Assembly (NCBI GenBank): GCA_900764105.1
Contig: CAAFMS010000006.1
Span: 1 to 64,000, forward strand
Origin: Clostridia bacterium
Lineage (GTDB): Bacteria; Bacillota; Clostridia; Christensenellales; Borkfalkiaceae
Length of the DNA stretch: 64,000 bases
Direction of reading: 5' to 3'
The position numbers and the translations under genes were made by a program. Positions 28,035-37,114 of this stretch are shown here, piece by piece. The notes beneath the pieces were generated by a model. That model saw only the letters and a list, made by a program, of their open reading frames with translations. It was not told where the DNA came from and searched no databases. How positions within the stretch are numbered: the stretch's first letter is position 1; every line of letters begins with the position of its first letter.

Positions 28035-28955
28035 ATGAAAAAAGCGAAGCTTGTTTTAGACAAAATACTGCGACCGCCCGTCTGGGTGGTCGTGATTCTG
28101 CCCGTGATAGCGTTCGCAGGTCTCATATATATCTTTGCGACGGATACGAGAGACAGTACGGCGGCATACGTTTTTTACGCCCTGTCGGCATACTCTCTCG
28201 TTATTCTTATTATAGGACTTCCGAAAAATTTGCAGCGATTAGCGGAAAAAATACGAGTCGTAATCGTAAAAAAATCGGAGTCGATGAAGTTTTTAAACAG
28301 TTATTTAACAGATAAAAAGTTCAAAAGCGGCGTAAAACTCTGTCAAGGAGCGATTATCGACGCTTTATACGCTTGTTTTAAATTGGTTACGGGAATAATC
28401 TACTCGTCCGTATGGTTCGTTACTTTGGCTGTATATCACTTTGTCCTTGGTGTTTTAAGAGTTTTTCTTGTTTTATGCGGAAGAAAATCAGATAAAAGCG
28501 ACGAAAAACTACTATTTGAATACAAGCGTTATAATCTTACGGCTCGGTTACTTCTTTTGTTGAGCATTCCCATGAGCGGAATGGTAATTCTCATGGTATT
28601 GACAAACTCGGGATTTACCTATCCGGGGTACGTTATTTATCTGTCCGCTATGTATACGTTTTACAAGGTTATAATGGCGGCAATCGACCTTGGTAGGTTT
28701 AAAAAGGTCGGAAGTCCGATTTTGTCCGCAGGTAAAGCGGTGAATTTTATCGCGGCGATAACTTCCGTTTTAGGACTTCAAACGGCAATGATTGCCGCAT
28801 TTTCCGAAAATAACGACGATTTCAGACTAACAATGAATGCGGTTACAGGAGTTTGCGTAATGGCGTTGACGATTTTCGTCGCGTTTTATATGATTATAAA
28901 ATCCGTGAGGGAGATTAAAATACTAAAAACGGAGGCAGACGCTATAAATGAATAA
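28035..28955 (+). CDS. Polytopic membrane protein of a TetR-linked operon
   Basis: The protein has 306 residues with about eight hydrophobic segments. A basic loop (residues about 70-95) and a charged loop near 150 separate two halves. No transporter or enzyme motif is visible. It lies between a small membrane protein and a TetR-type regulator and overlaps the latter by eight bases, so it is likely an effector regulated by it. Its function is unknown. Confidence 0.7.
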   Translation: MKKAKLVLDKILRPPVWVVVILPVIAFAGLIYIFATDTRDSTAAYVFYALSAYSLVILIIGLPKNLQRLAEKIRVVIVKKSESMKFLNSYLTDKKFKSGVKLCQGAIIDALYACFKLVTGIIYSSVWFVTLAVYHFVLGVLRVFLVLCGRKSDKSDEKLLFEYKRYNLTARLLLLLSIPMSGMVILMVLTNSGFTYPGYVIYLSAMYTFYKVIMAAIDLGRFKKVGSPILSAGKAVNFIAAITSVLGLQTAMIAAFSENNDDFRLTMNAVTGVCVMALTIFVAFYMIIKSVREIKILKTEADAINE

Positions 28956-29553
28956 GTCGGAAAGCAAGTACTACAATACCGCGTGTCTTATGGACGAGGC
29001 TCTTATTTTGCTGCTTGAAAAAAAGGACTTCGAGTATATCACGGTTAAAGAAATATGCGATAAAGCGGGCGTAAATCGCTCGACTTTCTACTTGCATTAC
29101 GAAACTCTTGCCGACCTTTTGGAGGAAACCGCGCAGTACGTTTTAAAGAATTTCTATCTCAAAATGCAGGAAGTGGACGACTTCGGCGTTGCGAGCGACG
29201 AACAAAGGGTTGCGAATCATATTCGCGAGGCGGACTTAACCGATTTGTACCTCGTAACGCCGAAATATCTCGAACCCTATCTTAAATTCATTCTTGAAAA
29301 CAAGCGGATGTATCGAACGGTATTGCAACACGTTAAATTGTTCAGGTGGGAGAGAACGTTCGACTATATGTACAAGTATTTTTTCAGCCCGATAATGGAC
29401 AGATACGACATGAAAGAGAACGCAAAGCCCTATGTCGTTTCGTTTTATATCAAGGGGCTTATCGGAATAGTCAATAAATGGATAGAAAACGATTGTAAAG
29501 AGAGCATATCCGAAATTATAGAGATTATAGAGACCTGTATGAACAGGAAGTAG
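28948..29553 (+). CDS. TetR/AcrR-family regulator
   Basis: The protein has 201 residues. The N-terminal helix-turn-helix reads ITVKEICDKAGVNRSTFYLHY (about 29-49, quoted here in two overlapping parts of the DNA-binding domain), the standard TetR pattern. The C-terminal ligand and dimer region resembles the DhaS-like group. The start lies eight bases inside the preceding membrane-protein gene. It probably controls its own operon. Because the only other TetR-like operators noticed are far away at 3780-3949, a link between them is speculative. Confidence 0.88.
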   Translation: MNKSESKYYNTACLMDEALILLLEKKDFEYITVKEICDKAGVNRSTFYLHYETLADLLEETAQYVLKNFYLKMQEVDDFGVASDEQRVANHIREADLTDLYLVTPKYLEPYLKFILENKRMYRTVLQHVKLFRWERTFDYMYKYFFSPIMDRYDMKENAKPYVVSFYIKGLIGIVNKWIENDCKESISEIIEIIETCMNRK

Positions 29554-29611
29554 TGACAACCTAAAAATATCGGCGTTTTCTATTTTTTATACTAATTATA
29601 AAAGAGGCTGT

Positions 29612-29649
29612 AAAAAATAAGATACTCGAATGCGAGTGTCTTATTTTTT
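29612..29649 (+). terminator. Terminator after the TetR operon
   Basis: An A-rich stem ending ATACTCG pairs with CGAGTGTCT across a four-base loop, and the right arm runs into a T-tract. It works in either direction on paper. Confidence 0.75.
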
Positions 29650-29719
29650 AATGTTTTATTGTAAAAAAATATATTGCTTCCGTAGTTGTATTTTTCTTGC
29701 GGCAGGTGCTAGGTTGAGC

Positions 29720-29746
29720 CGTAGGGGACGACGCCTCGACGTCCCG
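29720..29746 (+). repeat. GGGGACG palindrome, copy 1
   Basis: The sequence GTAGGGGACGACGCC-TCGACGTCCC forms a GGGACG/CGTCCC hairpin. Near-identical copies occur at 34406, 41988, 54704, 60406 and 60474. Confidence 0.7.
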
Positions 29747-29815
29747 ACGATTGTTTTTCGCAGCTGTTTTGTTGATTTTTTCGTTTTTTGCAGCGACTTG
29801 TTTTAAAAATAACGG

Positions 29816-30646
29816 TTATATTTTCTCGATTTGAACGGGCAGTTCTATAACTTTACCGTTAAGAAGATAAAGCGGACTGCTTTTATCGAAATATAACTCC
29901 GTTCTGTACGCCGTAAGCGACTGCTTATTTTTCTTAAAACGCTCGTTAATCGACTTATCGCCGTACTTTTCGTCTCCGATGAGCGGAAGTCCGACGTGAG
30001 AAAGGTGGGCGCGTATCTGATGCGTTTTACCCGTGACGAGTTCTACTTTAAGTCCCGAAATTCCGTCTTTCGACCACAACGTTTCGTATCCCGTGATTAT
30101 CTTTTCAGCCCCCGCAACCTTTTCGTCGTATATCTTTACTTCCGATTTTTCAGCGTTTTTTACAAGATATGCGGTAAGTAAGTCCGAGCGTTTTTTCGGT
30201 ACTCCGTAAACTACGGCGTAATAGTATTTTTTGAACGTCCTGCGTTTAAACCCGTCCGTAAGAGCGGCGTACGCTTCGTCCGTCAAAGCGAAAAGAATAA
30301 TTCCGTCCGTATTCCTGTCGAGACGGTGAACGTATTTCGCCTGCGGGTAAGTCTTTAAAACGAGCGAGTAAAAATCGTCCGAAGTTATCCCTTTCGGTTT
30401 TTCAAAGGCGACGACTCCGTTTTCGTTAAAAATTACCTTGTCGGCGCGGTTGTCTTTCATATTCAGATAAACGGTAATTAAATCGCCTTTTTTTACGGAG
30501 CAGTCTTTGTTTACTCTCGCTCCGTTCACCTTAACGTCCTTTTTGCGTATGGTTTTCATCGCGAGCGAGTAGGTCACCGCCCCGTTGTAAAAGTTCAGTA
30601 TTTTTTCGGAAAGTTTACCGTCTTTTTCGATAACGAATTCATTCAT
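29816..30646 (-). CDS. RluD/RluA-family pseudouridine synthase
   Basis: The protein has 276 residues. A short S4-like RNA-binding segment (about 20-70) precedes the catalytic domain. The catalytic aspartate is in HRLDRNTDG (about 125), and the later motif TGKTHQIRAHL is characteristic of RluA-type enzymes that modify rRNA or tRNA uridines. The start at 30646 overlaps the feoB stop (ATGA) and was chosen over longer in-frame starts for this reason. The target uridine is not predictable. It contains a copy of the AATCGACTTAT word. Confidence 0.9.
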   Translation of the reverse strand: MNEFVIEKDGKLSEKILNFYNGAVTYSLAMKTIRKKDVKVNGARVNKDCSVKKGDLITVYLNMKDNRADKVIFNENGVVAFEKPKGITSDDFYSLVLKTYPQAKYVHRLDRNTDGIILFALTDEAYAALTDGFKRRTFKKYYYAVVYGVPKKRSDLLTAYLVKNAEKSEVKIYDEKVAGAEKIITGYETLWSKDGISGLKVELVTGKTHQIRAHLSHVGLPLIGDEKYGDKSINERFKKNKQSLTAYRTELYFDKSSPLYLLNGKVIELPVQIEKI

Positions 30647-32343
30647 AAAATCAACGTAAAAACAAAATATAAAGCGTATGATACGAGCAGGGCGAGAATG
30701 AGTTGCCACGCCCAAGAGATAATCGCGTATTTGGCGTTCGTTTCTTTCGCGACTGCGAAAAATGCCGTAATGCACGGCGGACACAGATAGCAAAAAGCCG
30801 TCAGAGATATTCCTTGCGGAACGGTGAGAATCAGCCCGTCGGGGAATAATATCGACAGAAGGGAGACTACGCTTTCTTTTGCGAACAGCCCCGAGACGAC
30901 GGAGACCGAGTATTTCCAGTCAAGTCCCATGGGTTTGAACAGAAAAGCCGCCCCTTTGCCGAGATACGCGAGTATGGAATTTTCACATTCGGTAATTTCG
31001 AGCAGTTGCAGATTCGGCGATACCGAAAGGGCGAGCCATGCCGCAAGCGTTACCGAGAACACCACCGTCGATAGTTTTATTATAAACTCTTTGAGCGTTT
31101 TTAGCAAGGATTTTAACAGCGCGGAGAGTTTCGGCATTTTAAGGTCGGCGAGTTCCGTTATGAGCGACTGCGGTTCGCCTTTTACGAAGAATTTTTTGAG
31201 GACCGCCGAGTGGACGGTCGGCAGTATCAATGATAGAAAATATACTACTGTTACTACTGCGAAAGCGTACTTTTTAAATACGAATTTTGCTATATAGAAG
31301 TATACGGGCGTTCGCGCCGAACAACTTATAAACGGCAGAGAAAGTACGGCTCGCCTTTTTACGGGCGGGTCGTCTATGCCTTTCGAGCAGGTCGCGGAAA
31401 GGGCTGTACAGCCGAAACCGCAGGACAGACAATATACGCTTTTGCCGGAAAGTCCGAATTTTCTTAAAAAGCCGTCGGTCGAAGCGGACAGTCTCGACAG
31501 ATACCCCGACTGATCCAAAAACTCTAAGCACAGCGATAAAACGGCTATCTGCGGAATAAACGAGAACACCGCCGCAATTCCGCCGAGTATGCCTTCCGAG
31601 ACGAGGCGAGCGATAAAAAGGTTCTTTTCGTATAGGGCGTAATATATCCGTTTGCCTATAAAATCCGTCAATAATCGACTTATAGCCTCGCTTAACGCCG
31701 TTATGGGCGAAAAGTTCCCGAATGCGAGGTAAAAAATCGCGAGCATTGCCGAGGCAAATATCGGTACTGCCGAAAACTTGCCCGTTATTATTTTGTCAAG
31801 CGTATAGCCTCTGCTTCGTGGTTGTTTATAGTCGTATTCCGAACCCGTAACAGGCAATACGACGGGTTTATCGGCAAAATATTCCTTTATTTTTTTCGCG
31901 TCGGCTTGGAAACAGGCTTCGCCGCAGATTACCTTCGTTCCCGTCGCTTTCCCGAGTTCTTCGGCGTTTAAATTGCCGTTTCTTTTAAGAAAGTCGGCGT
32001 ATAAGTTGATAAACAGTACAATCGGCTTATTGAAACGCCTGAGTTCCGATACGAGTTTCAGCCCTCTTTTCACTTTGTCCGCCTCGACTACCGCAACTAT
32101 CGCGTCGTAGTCGTTTTTTGAAAGCGACCTCGCCGCCTCCGCTTCTTCGGCGTCGCAGTTTTTAAGCGAATATAGACCGGGAACGTCCGAAACTTCGTAT
32201 TTTTCGCCTCGGTAAACGTAAGAAGCCGTTTTTTCTTCGACGGTCACGCCGTGCCAGTTGCCGACTTTTTCGTTTTTGCCCGTGAGAGAGTTGAAAAGGG
32301 TTGTTTTGCCCGCGTTCGGATTGCCGACGAGAATAATTTTCAT
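30643..32343 (-). CDS. feoB: Ferrous iron transporter FeoB
   Basis: The protein has 566 residues, short for FeoB (usually 650-800). The N-terminal G domain has G1 GNPNAGKT, the switch threonine in HGVTVEEK, and G3 DVPG. The G4 position reads INLYADF, so the expected N-x-x-D is displaced by one residue. Gate and core membrane segments follow, including LSCGFGCTALSAT and the later PPCITAFFAV. FeoB imports Fe(II), the form available to anaerobes. The start overlaps the feoA stop (ATGA) and its stop overlaps the pseudouridine synthase start, giving a tight three-gene unit. Confidence 0.92.
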   Translation of the reverse strand: MKIILVGNPNAGKTTLFNSLTGKNEKVGNWHGVTVEEKTASYVYRGEKYEVSDVPGLYSLKNCDAEEAEAARSLSKNDYDAIVAVVEADKVKRGLKLVSELRRFNKPIVLFINLYADFLKRNGNLNAEELGKATGTKVICGEACFQADAKKIKEYFADKPVVLPVTGSEYDYKQPRSRGYTLDKIITGKFSAVPIFASAMLAIFYLAFGNFSPITALSEAISRLLTDFIGKRIYYALYEKNLFIARLVSEGILGGIAAVFSFIPQIAVLSLCLEFLDQSGYLSRLSASTDGFLRKFGLSGKSVYCLSCGFGCTALSATCSKGIDDPPVKRRAVLSLPFISCSARTPVYFYIAKFVFKKYAFAVVTVVYFLSLILPTVHSAVLKKFFVKGEPQSLITELADLKMPKLSALLKSLLKTLKEFIIKLSTVVFSVTLAAWLALSVSPNLQLLEITECENSILAYLGKGAAFLFKPMGLDWKYSVSVVSGLFAKESVVSLLSILFPDGLILTVPQGISLTAFCYLCPPCITAFFAVAKETNAKYAIISWAWQLILALLVSYALYFVFTLIL

Positions 32344-32600
32344 ATAATACCGTTCGCCCCCTCGCCGATTTTAACGCTTGCGGCGATTTCCGCTTGCAAA
32401 TTGTCCGTGACGGATTTACCTAACGCTATTTTTACTCCGTCGCACTCTACAATTACGGCGTTTTTGCCTATTTTTTTGACGATTTTTACTATCGAACCCT
32501 CGTATACGCCGAGTTTGCGAAGTCTCTTGCCGTCCTTATCGGAAAGCGTAATTATTTTTATAATGTAATAATAAGATACTTGTCCGTCGGTCATAATCAT
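32340..32600 (-). CDS. feoA: FeoA-type SH3 protein
   Basis: The protein has up to 86 residues and is a single FeoA domain (KRLRKLGVYEGSIVKIV and the later IALGKSVTDNL). It assists FeoB, whose gene overlaps it by four bases. Two starts are possible, 32600 and 32594; neither has a clear ribosome binding site, and a TATACT lies at 32601-32606 immediately upstream, so translation may be leaderless. It is divergent from the thiamine riboswitch unit. Confidence 0.82.
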   Translation of the reverse strand: MIMTDGQVSYYYIIKIITLSDKDGKRLRKLGVYEGSIVKIVKKIGKNAVIVECDGVKIALGKSVTDNLQAEIAASVKIGEGANGII

Positions 32601-32663
32601 AGTATATTGTTATTAAACCGCGCGCGTTATTATTCGGGCGATTGAAAAACATTGCGAAAATAT

Positions 32664-32692
32664 TTGACAAAGGCGACGGAAAGGGGTATAAT
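32664..32692 (+). promoter_or_regulatory. Promoter of the thiamine transporter unit
   Basis: TTGACA (32664-32669) and TATAAT (32687-32692) are separated by 17 bp, a consensus sigma-A promoter. Transcription starts just before the riboswitch. Confidence 0.88.
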
Positions 32693-32711
32693 CCGAACTG
32701 TAAAAACTCAA

Positions 32712-32820
32712 TATACGCGAGGGGTGCCTGCGGCGAAACCGAAATTTCGTCGCGGCTGAGATTATACCCGTTGAACCTGACAAGGCAATGCTTGTATGGA
32801 ACTGCGAATATTAAATCGTC
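32712..32820 (+). promoter_or_regulatory. TPP riboswitch (THI element)
   Basis: The conserved blocks are present in order: GGGGTGCC (about 32721), GGCTGAGA (about 32754), TACCCGTTGAACCTGA (32765-32780) and the closing GGAACTG. They form the pyrimidine-sensing and pyrophosphate-sensing arms of the thiamine pyrophosphate aptamer. The following terminator forms the expression platform, so high TPP should stop transcription before the transporter gene. Confidence 0.95.
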
Positions 32821-32832
32821 TGTGATTTTATG

Positions 32833-32866
32833 AACTCTTTGCGTGTAATTTCGTAAAGAGTTTTTT
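32833..32866 (+). terminator. Riboswitch terminator
   Basis: AACTCTTT (32833-32840) pairs with AAAGAGTT (32855-32862), followed by T residues. It is the OFF-state stem of the TPP riboswitch. Confidence 0.8.
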
Positions 32867-32927
32867 AATGCGTTTCGCGGCTGTCAATCGAAAAATTTAT
32901 ATAAGGGTCGCAAACGAAAGGAGAAAA

Positions 32928-34028
32928 ATGGATTATTTAAAACTCACTCATTTATGGGCGTTGTTCGGCATTGAAAGTCCCACGCCCAAGCAGATAATGA
33001 ACGCCATGTACGACGTCGCGTTATATCTCACGATAGCGATAGCGCTCGCTTTGCTTATCACTTACGTCGTTTTAACCGTAAGCAAAAAGCCGCTCGACGC
33101 CTTTAAGAAAGTCGCTTTCTGGATCGTATGCGTTTATTCCGCAGTTCTTATCGTCGCGTTTTTAACCGTCGGTTTAATGAAAGATAAGGAAGATATCGAC
33201 TATAAATTCTATCTTTTTATCGGTTTCTTAGCCGTACTTTTACTTACAGTAGTCGTAGGACAGATACTTAAAAAGAAGTCTGCGGCGGCGAGCAAGTATT
33301 TCACAATGGCGGCGTTCGCGGTGGTTATCGTTTACGCCCTTATCGTGTTCTGTTCGACCCCGAACGCTATGGAGCCGCACAGCCCCGTCGCGTACTATAT
33401 TACTTCGCTTGTTCTCGTTCTCGCGATTGCGGCTATCACCGTTTTGGCGGGAAAAGACGAGGGAACGGCAACCGAATCTAAAAATATCGCTTACGCGGGC
33501 GTTTGCCTTGCGCTTTCGTTCGCTCTTTCCTACGTCAGACTTTTCAGAATGCCCGACGGCGGTTCGATAACTTTCGCGAGTATGCTTCCGCTTATGTTCT
33601 ATTCGTACGTATTCGGAGTGAGAAGGGGAGTTTACGTCGGAGTTATTTACGGCGTAATGCAGTTTATTCAGAGTCCTTCCGCGTATCAGCCTATGCAGGT
33701 TCTTCTCGATTATCCCATAGCGTTTTCGGCGATAGGTCTTACGGGCATCGCGAAGAAATTCAAGTTCCTTAACGGCAGTATGGTTGCGGAAATAGTGGTC
33801 GGAATCGCCATTGCGGGTATATTCAGATATATTTCGCACGTTCTTTCGGGGTATTTCGTATACTACAACCCCGATTCGGAATTCGGCGCGTTCGGTTACA
33901 GCCTCATGTATAACATAGTCGTAATAATCGATACCGTTATCGATATAGCGGCGGCGCTTATCGTTCTTTCGTCGAAAGCGGTAAGGAAGAGTGTTTCGGA
34001 GATCAACCCGAAGCCGCTCGAAGCGTAA
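32928..34028 (+). CDS. thiT: Thiamine ECF S component ThiT with N-terminal membrane extension
   Basis: The protein has 366 residues, about twice the usual ThiT length. The C-terminal half (about 190-360) is ThiT: it has MPDGGSITFASMLPL and FGVRRGVYVGVIYG, which line the thiamine site and the coupling region. The N-terminal half has about five additional helices of unknown role. The start at 32928 follows AAAGGAG (32917-32923). Control by the TPP riboswitch supports thiamine as substrate. ThiT needs an EcfT/EcfAA' module, and the one at 1.7-3.8 kb looks dedicated to another S component. Confidence 0.92.
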   Translation: MDYLKLTHLWALFGIESPTPKQIMNAMYDVALYLTIAIALALLITYVVLTVSKKPLDAFKKVAFWIVCVYSAVLIVAFLTVGLMKDKEDIDYKFYLFIGFLAVLLLTVVVGQILKKKSAAASKYFTMAAFAVVIVYALIVFCSTPNAMEPHSPVAYYITSLVLVLAIAAITVLAGKDEGTATESKNIAYAGVCLALSFALSYVRLFRMPDGGSITFASMLPLMFYSYVFGVRRGVYVGVIYGVMQFIQSPSAYQPMQVLLDYPIAFSAIGLTGIAKKFKFLNGSMVAEIVVGIAIAGIFRYISHVLSGYFVYYNPDSEFGAFGYSLMYNIVVIIDTVIDIAAALIVLSSKAVRKSVSEINPKPLEA

Positions 34029-34130
34029 TAAAAAACAAACGGAAACGGGTTGTAAAAAGGTACGGACAAAACGAAAATTTAATTACTGTTTCAAACGCTG
34101 ACATTTAAAAAGGTAAAACGTTTTTATTTT

Positions 34131-34297
34131 CCTTGCTTTCTCCTTCGGGGAAAGTGGCTTGACGGAATGAAATGGAAGTCAAGACGATAGGGGATAAGAA
34201 CGAAAAGCCGTAAAAATCAGTAATTTATTGTCCCCTTCCGTCAAATCATTGCGGAAAACCGCTCGATTTGCCACCTTCCCCGAAGGAGAAGGCAAGG
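34131..34297. repeat. Inverted-end element, CTTGCTTTC family, copy 1
   Basis: The ends CCTTGCTTTCTCCTTCGGGG (from 34131) and its complement (to 34297) match over 26 of 28 positions. The interior shares GACGGAATGAAATGGAAGTC and a GGGGATAA word with the other copies in reverse orientation. It has no gene. Confidence 0.8.
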
Positions 34298-34302
34298 TAA
34301 AA

Positions 34303-34348
34303 GGCTGTAAATCTATCTCTTTCAGGTGGGTTTACAGCCTTTTTTTTA
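34303..34348 (+). terminator. Factor-independent terminator
   Basis: GGCTGTAAA (34303-34311) pairs with TTTACAGCC (34331-34339), followed by eight or more T. It probably ends the thiT transcript after the inserted repeat. Confidence 0.8.
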
Positions 34349-34405
34349 GTTGTTATTAAACGAAAAGTTGAAATAATCGACTTATACGGCAATTTATTCA
34401 ATAAT

Positions 34406-34432
34406 CGTAGGGGACGGCGCCTCGACGTCCCG
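34406..34432 (+). repeat. GGGGACG palindrome, copy 2
   Basis: CGTAGGGGACGGCGCC-TCGACGTCCC is a close match to copy 1. A degraded copy (CGTAGGTGAACGTGACGCC) follows at about 34458-34478. Confidence 0.7.
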
Positions 34433-34553
34433 TGAAACGGAAGCGATATTTTACAATCGTAGGTGAACGTGACGCCCCGAAATGTTTTTAAGCCTTTTTT
34501 ATTCTTTTATACGGCGAACGCCGTATGAGGTTAAATCTTTCGGACAAAATAAC

Positions 34554-34582
34554 TTGACATATATCTTTTTTTGGGATATTAT
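34554..34582 (+). promoter_or_regulatory. Promoter of the purine permease gene
   Basis: TTGACA (34554-34559) and TATTAT (34577-34582) are separated by 17 bp. The leader of about 45 bases is too short for a purine riboswitch. Confidence 0.75.
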
Positions 34583-34636
34583 AGATAACGTTTGTTTGTG
34601 ATAAAACCGCGGATAAGCGGAAAATAAGGAGATATT

Positions 34637-36082
34637 ATGGAAAATATCGAACAAAAGAAAACTTCGTTTTTCGACAGAAAGTTTCGTATTACCGAAAAAG
34701 GTTCGTCGATAAAAACGGAAATAGTCGCAGGTCTTACGACTTTCCTCGCAATGGCGTATATACTCGTCGTCAACTCCGGTTTGTTCGCCAAGCTCGGCAG
34801 CGTATCGCTCGACGCAATGTACGTTACGACCGCCCTTTCAGCGGTTATCGGCACCGTTCTTATCGGACTTTTGGCGAACCTCCCGCTTGCTCAGGCTCCC
34901 GGAATGGGTCTTAACGCGTTTTTCGTGTATACCGTTTGTTTTTCGCTCGGATTTACTTACGCGAACGCCCTCGTTTTCGTCCTTTTAGACGGACTTATTT
35001 TCGTGGCTCTCACGCTCACGGGTCTCAGAAAAATAATTTTCGAGGCTATTCCTCCCGTCGTCAAGGCGGCTATTCCCGCAGGTATAGGTCTTTTTATCGC
35101 GTTTCTGGGTTTACAGGACGCTAAAATCGTTATTCCCCACGAGACTACGGGCGTAACGCTCGCTTCGTTCAACCTTTTGGGCGGCGCGTCCTGGGGTCAG
35201 GTAATGCCCCTCGTCGTCGCGGTTATTTCCATTTTGCTTATCGCGGTACTTTCGCAAAAAAAGGTCAAGGGTTCTATTCTTTGGGGCATACTTGGCGGAA
35301 CCGTCCTTTACTATCTTTTAGGCTTTACCGTATCGGGATTTTACGATAAATTCGGCGAAACTTTCTCGTTCAACCCGTTCAAGCCTTTCGTTGCGTTCGG
35401 TAACGAAGCGTTCGGAAAGGTATTTACGCAAGGTTTCGATTTCTCCGCGTATCTCGCGAAAGACGGAACGTCTGTCGGCGGACTCGTCATTCTCTTTATA
35501 ACGACCGCGCTTGCGTTCTGTATGGTAGATATGTTCGACACGATGGGAACTTTATACGGCGCGTGCCGCGGAGGCAATCTCCTCGTAGCGGGCGACAACG
35601 GCGAACTTAAGGTTCCGAATATGGAAAAAGCGATGCTTGCGGACGCAGTCGCGACCTGTACGGGAGCGGTTCTCGGAACTTCGACGGTAACTACTTTCGT
35701 AGAATCTTCGGCAGGCGTTGCCGCAGGCGGTAAAACGGGCTTTTCGTCTCTTATAACCGCGGCTGCGTTTTTAGTCGCCCTCTTCTTCGCTCCGCTCGCA
35801 AAACTCATTCCCGCCTACGCTTACGGCGCGGCTCTCGTTTACGTCGGCGTGCTTATGATAGGCTGCGTGAAAGATATCGACTGGTCGGACGTTTCGGTGT
35901 CCGTTCCCGCGTTTATGACGATGGTTATGATGCCGTTCACTTACAACATTTCCTACGGAATAGCGTTCGGTCTTATATCCTACGTCGTAATAAAAGTGTT
36001 TACCGGAAAAATCAAGGAAATCAAAGTCGGAACGTGGATTATCGCGGCTTTGTTCCTCGCTATGTTCTTCCTTACTCACTAA
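34637..36082 (+). CDS. NCS2-family purine permease (PbuG/GhxP type)
   Basis: The protein has 481 residues with about 12-14 membrane helices. Family motifs include AGLTTFLAMAYILVVN near the N-terminus, the half-helix region APGMGLNAFF (about 88-97), FDTMGTL (about 307) and GTSTVTTFVESSAG (about 348). These mark the AzgA-like branch, which imports hypoxanthine, guanine or adenine with protons. It is monocistronic, with its own promoter and a divergent-free upstream region full of repeats. Leucine is mostly CTT/CTC, unlike genes in the first 17 kb. Confidence 0.92.
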   Translation: MENIEQKKTSFFDRKFRITEKGSSIKTEIVAGLTTFLAMAYILVVNSGLFAKLGSVSLDAMYVTTALSAVIGTVLIGLLANLPLAQAPGMGLNAFFVYTVCFSLGFTYANALVFVLLDGLIFVALTLTGLRKIIFEAIPPVVKAAIPAGIGLFIAFLGLQDAKIVIPHETTGVTLASFNLLGGASWGQVMPLVVAVISILLIAVLSQKKVKGSILWGILGGTVLYYLLGFTVSGFYDKFGETFSFNPFKPFVAFGNEAFGKVFTQGFDFSAYLAKDGTSVGGLVILFITTALAFCMVDMFDTMGTLYGACRGGNLLVAGDNGELKVPNMEKAMLADAVATCTGAVLGTSTVTTFVESSAGVAAGGKTGFSSLITAAAFLVALFFAPLAKLIPAYAYGAALVYVGVLMIGCVKDIDWSDVSVSVPAFMTMVMMPFTYNISYGIAFGLISYVVIKVFTGKIKEIKVGTWIIAALFLAMFFLTH

Positions 36083-36112
36083 AAAATTTCCGCCGCTTGG
36101 AAGCGAATTTTA

Positions 36113-36142
36113 TTGACAAATTTTTCGCTTAGGTAGTATAAT
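36113..36142 (+). promoter_or_regulatory. Promoter of the PHP-domain gene
   Basis: TTGACA (36113-36118) and TATAAT (36137-36142) are separated by 18 bp; the gene begins 18 bases later. Confidence 0.75.
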
Positions 36143-36159
36143 CTCGGCGAGGTAGAAAA

Positions 36160-36876
36160 ATGTATAAACTCGAGATGCATTTACACGTCAAAGGCACTTC
36201 GGATTGCGCCGAGACGGACGAAAAAACCATTGCGGAATTGTATAAAAGTCACGGCTACGACGGAATAGTTTATACTTCGCATTACAATTCGTATCTGGCG
36301 GAAGAGTATTACGGTTCGAAAACCGATTGCAAAAAGTATAACGAAAACTTCGTCGCCCATTATCTTACGCTTAAAAAAGAGTGCGAAAAAGTCGGGATAG
36401 ACGTGTTTTTCGGAATGGAGTCGATGCCCGACTGTATGTCGTACTTCGAACCCGTTCCCGATAAAGCCGAACTTCTGATATACGGCGTGACGCCCGATTT
36501 CGTACTCGACGGCGGCGAAAAGATATTTAAAACGAGCCACAAGGAATTGTACGAACTGTGCCTTGAAAAGGGTTGGATATTGTCGCAGGCTCACCCGTTC
36601 AGGACGAAGATAAACTATCGGAATCCCGAATATTTAAACGGGGTCGAAGCGTTCAACGGACACCCCGGGCACTCGAACGACAACGAAAAGGCGTTTGAGT
36701 TTGCGAAAAAATACAACCTGATAGAGACGGCTGGCAGCGATTTTCACCGTCCCGAGCATATAGGAACGGGCGTATTTTTAGAACGCAGACCCGAAAACGA
36801 AGCCGATTTGGTAAGCGAACTGAAAAAACGTAAGCACAAGTTGTTTACGAAAAACGGCGAGATAATAATCGACTAA
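36160..36876 (+). CDS. PHP-domain phosphoesterase
   Basis: The protein has 238 residues in a PHP metal-dependent hydrolase fold. Metal-binding motifs are MHLHVKG (about residue 6), TSHYNSY (about 43), a Glu in GMESMPD (about 87), QAHPFR (about 146) and GSDFHRPEH (about 191). Family members hydrolyse histidinol phosphate, nucleoside phosphates or similar phosphoesters. No histidine-synthesis genes are nearby, so substrate is open. The leader is only about 10 bases, with GAGG just before the start. Confidence 0.85.
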   Translation: MYKLEMHLHVKGTSDCAETDEKTIAELYKSHGYDGIVYTSHYNSYLAEEYYGSKTDCKKYNENFVAHYLTLKKECEKVGIDVFFGMESMPDCMSYFEPVPDKAELLIYGVTPDFVLDGGEKIFKTSHKELYELCLEKGWILSQAHPFRTKINYRNPEYLNGVEAFNGHPGHSNDNEKAFEFAKKYNLIETAGSDFHRPEHIGTGVFLERRPENEADLVSELKKRKHKLFTKNGEIIID

Positions 36877-36974
36877 ACGAGACTTTAAATGAGACGATGG
36901 ACGGTAAAAAAGCCGTTTAATCGACTTATAGAGGGAGTTATCGGCGAAATATAATCAAAAACAGGCATTAAGCG

Positions 36975-37012
36975 GCGGGCGGTCGGAATGAAATTCCGAC
37001 CGCCCGCGTTTT
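36975..37012 (+). terminator. Strong hairpin terminator
   Basis: A perfect 15-bp stem, GCGGGCGGTCGGAAT (36975-36989) with its complement (36993-37007) across a three-base loop, is followed by GTTTTC. A copy of AATCGACTTAT lies upstream at 36919. Confidence 0.8.
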
Positions 37013-37114
37013 CGTTGTATTTGCGTTGCGGGGTCATATCCTCGTTTTTTTTCAAACTTTACCTGACTTCTCGTTTTTTATTCTCACCGTCTTGCCTTTT
37101 TTTAATTACATACT

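Noticed and set aside
36866..36878. A further AATCGACT word at the end of the PHP gene
   Set aside because: It continues as AAAC rather than TAT, so it was not counted as a copy of the 11-mer.
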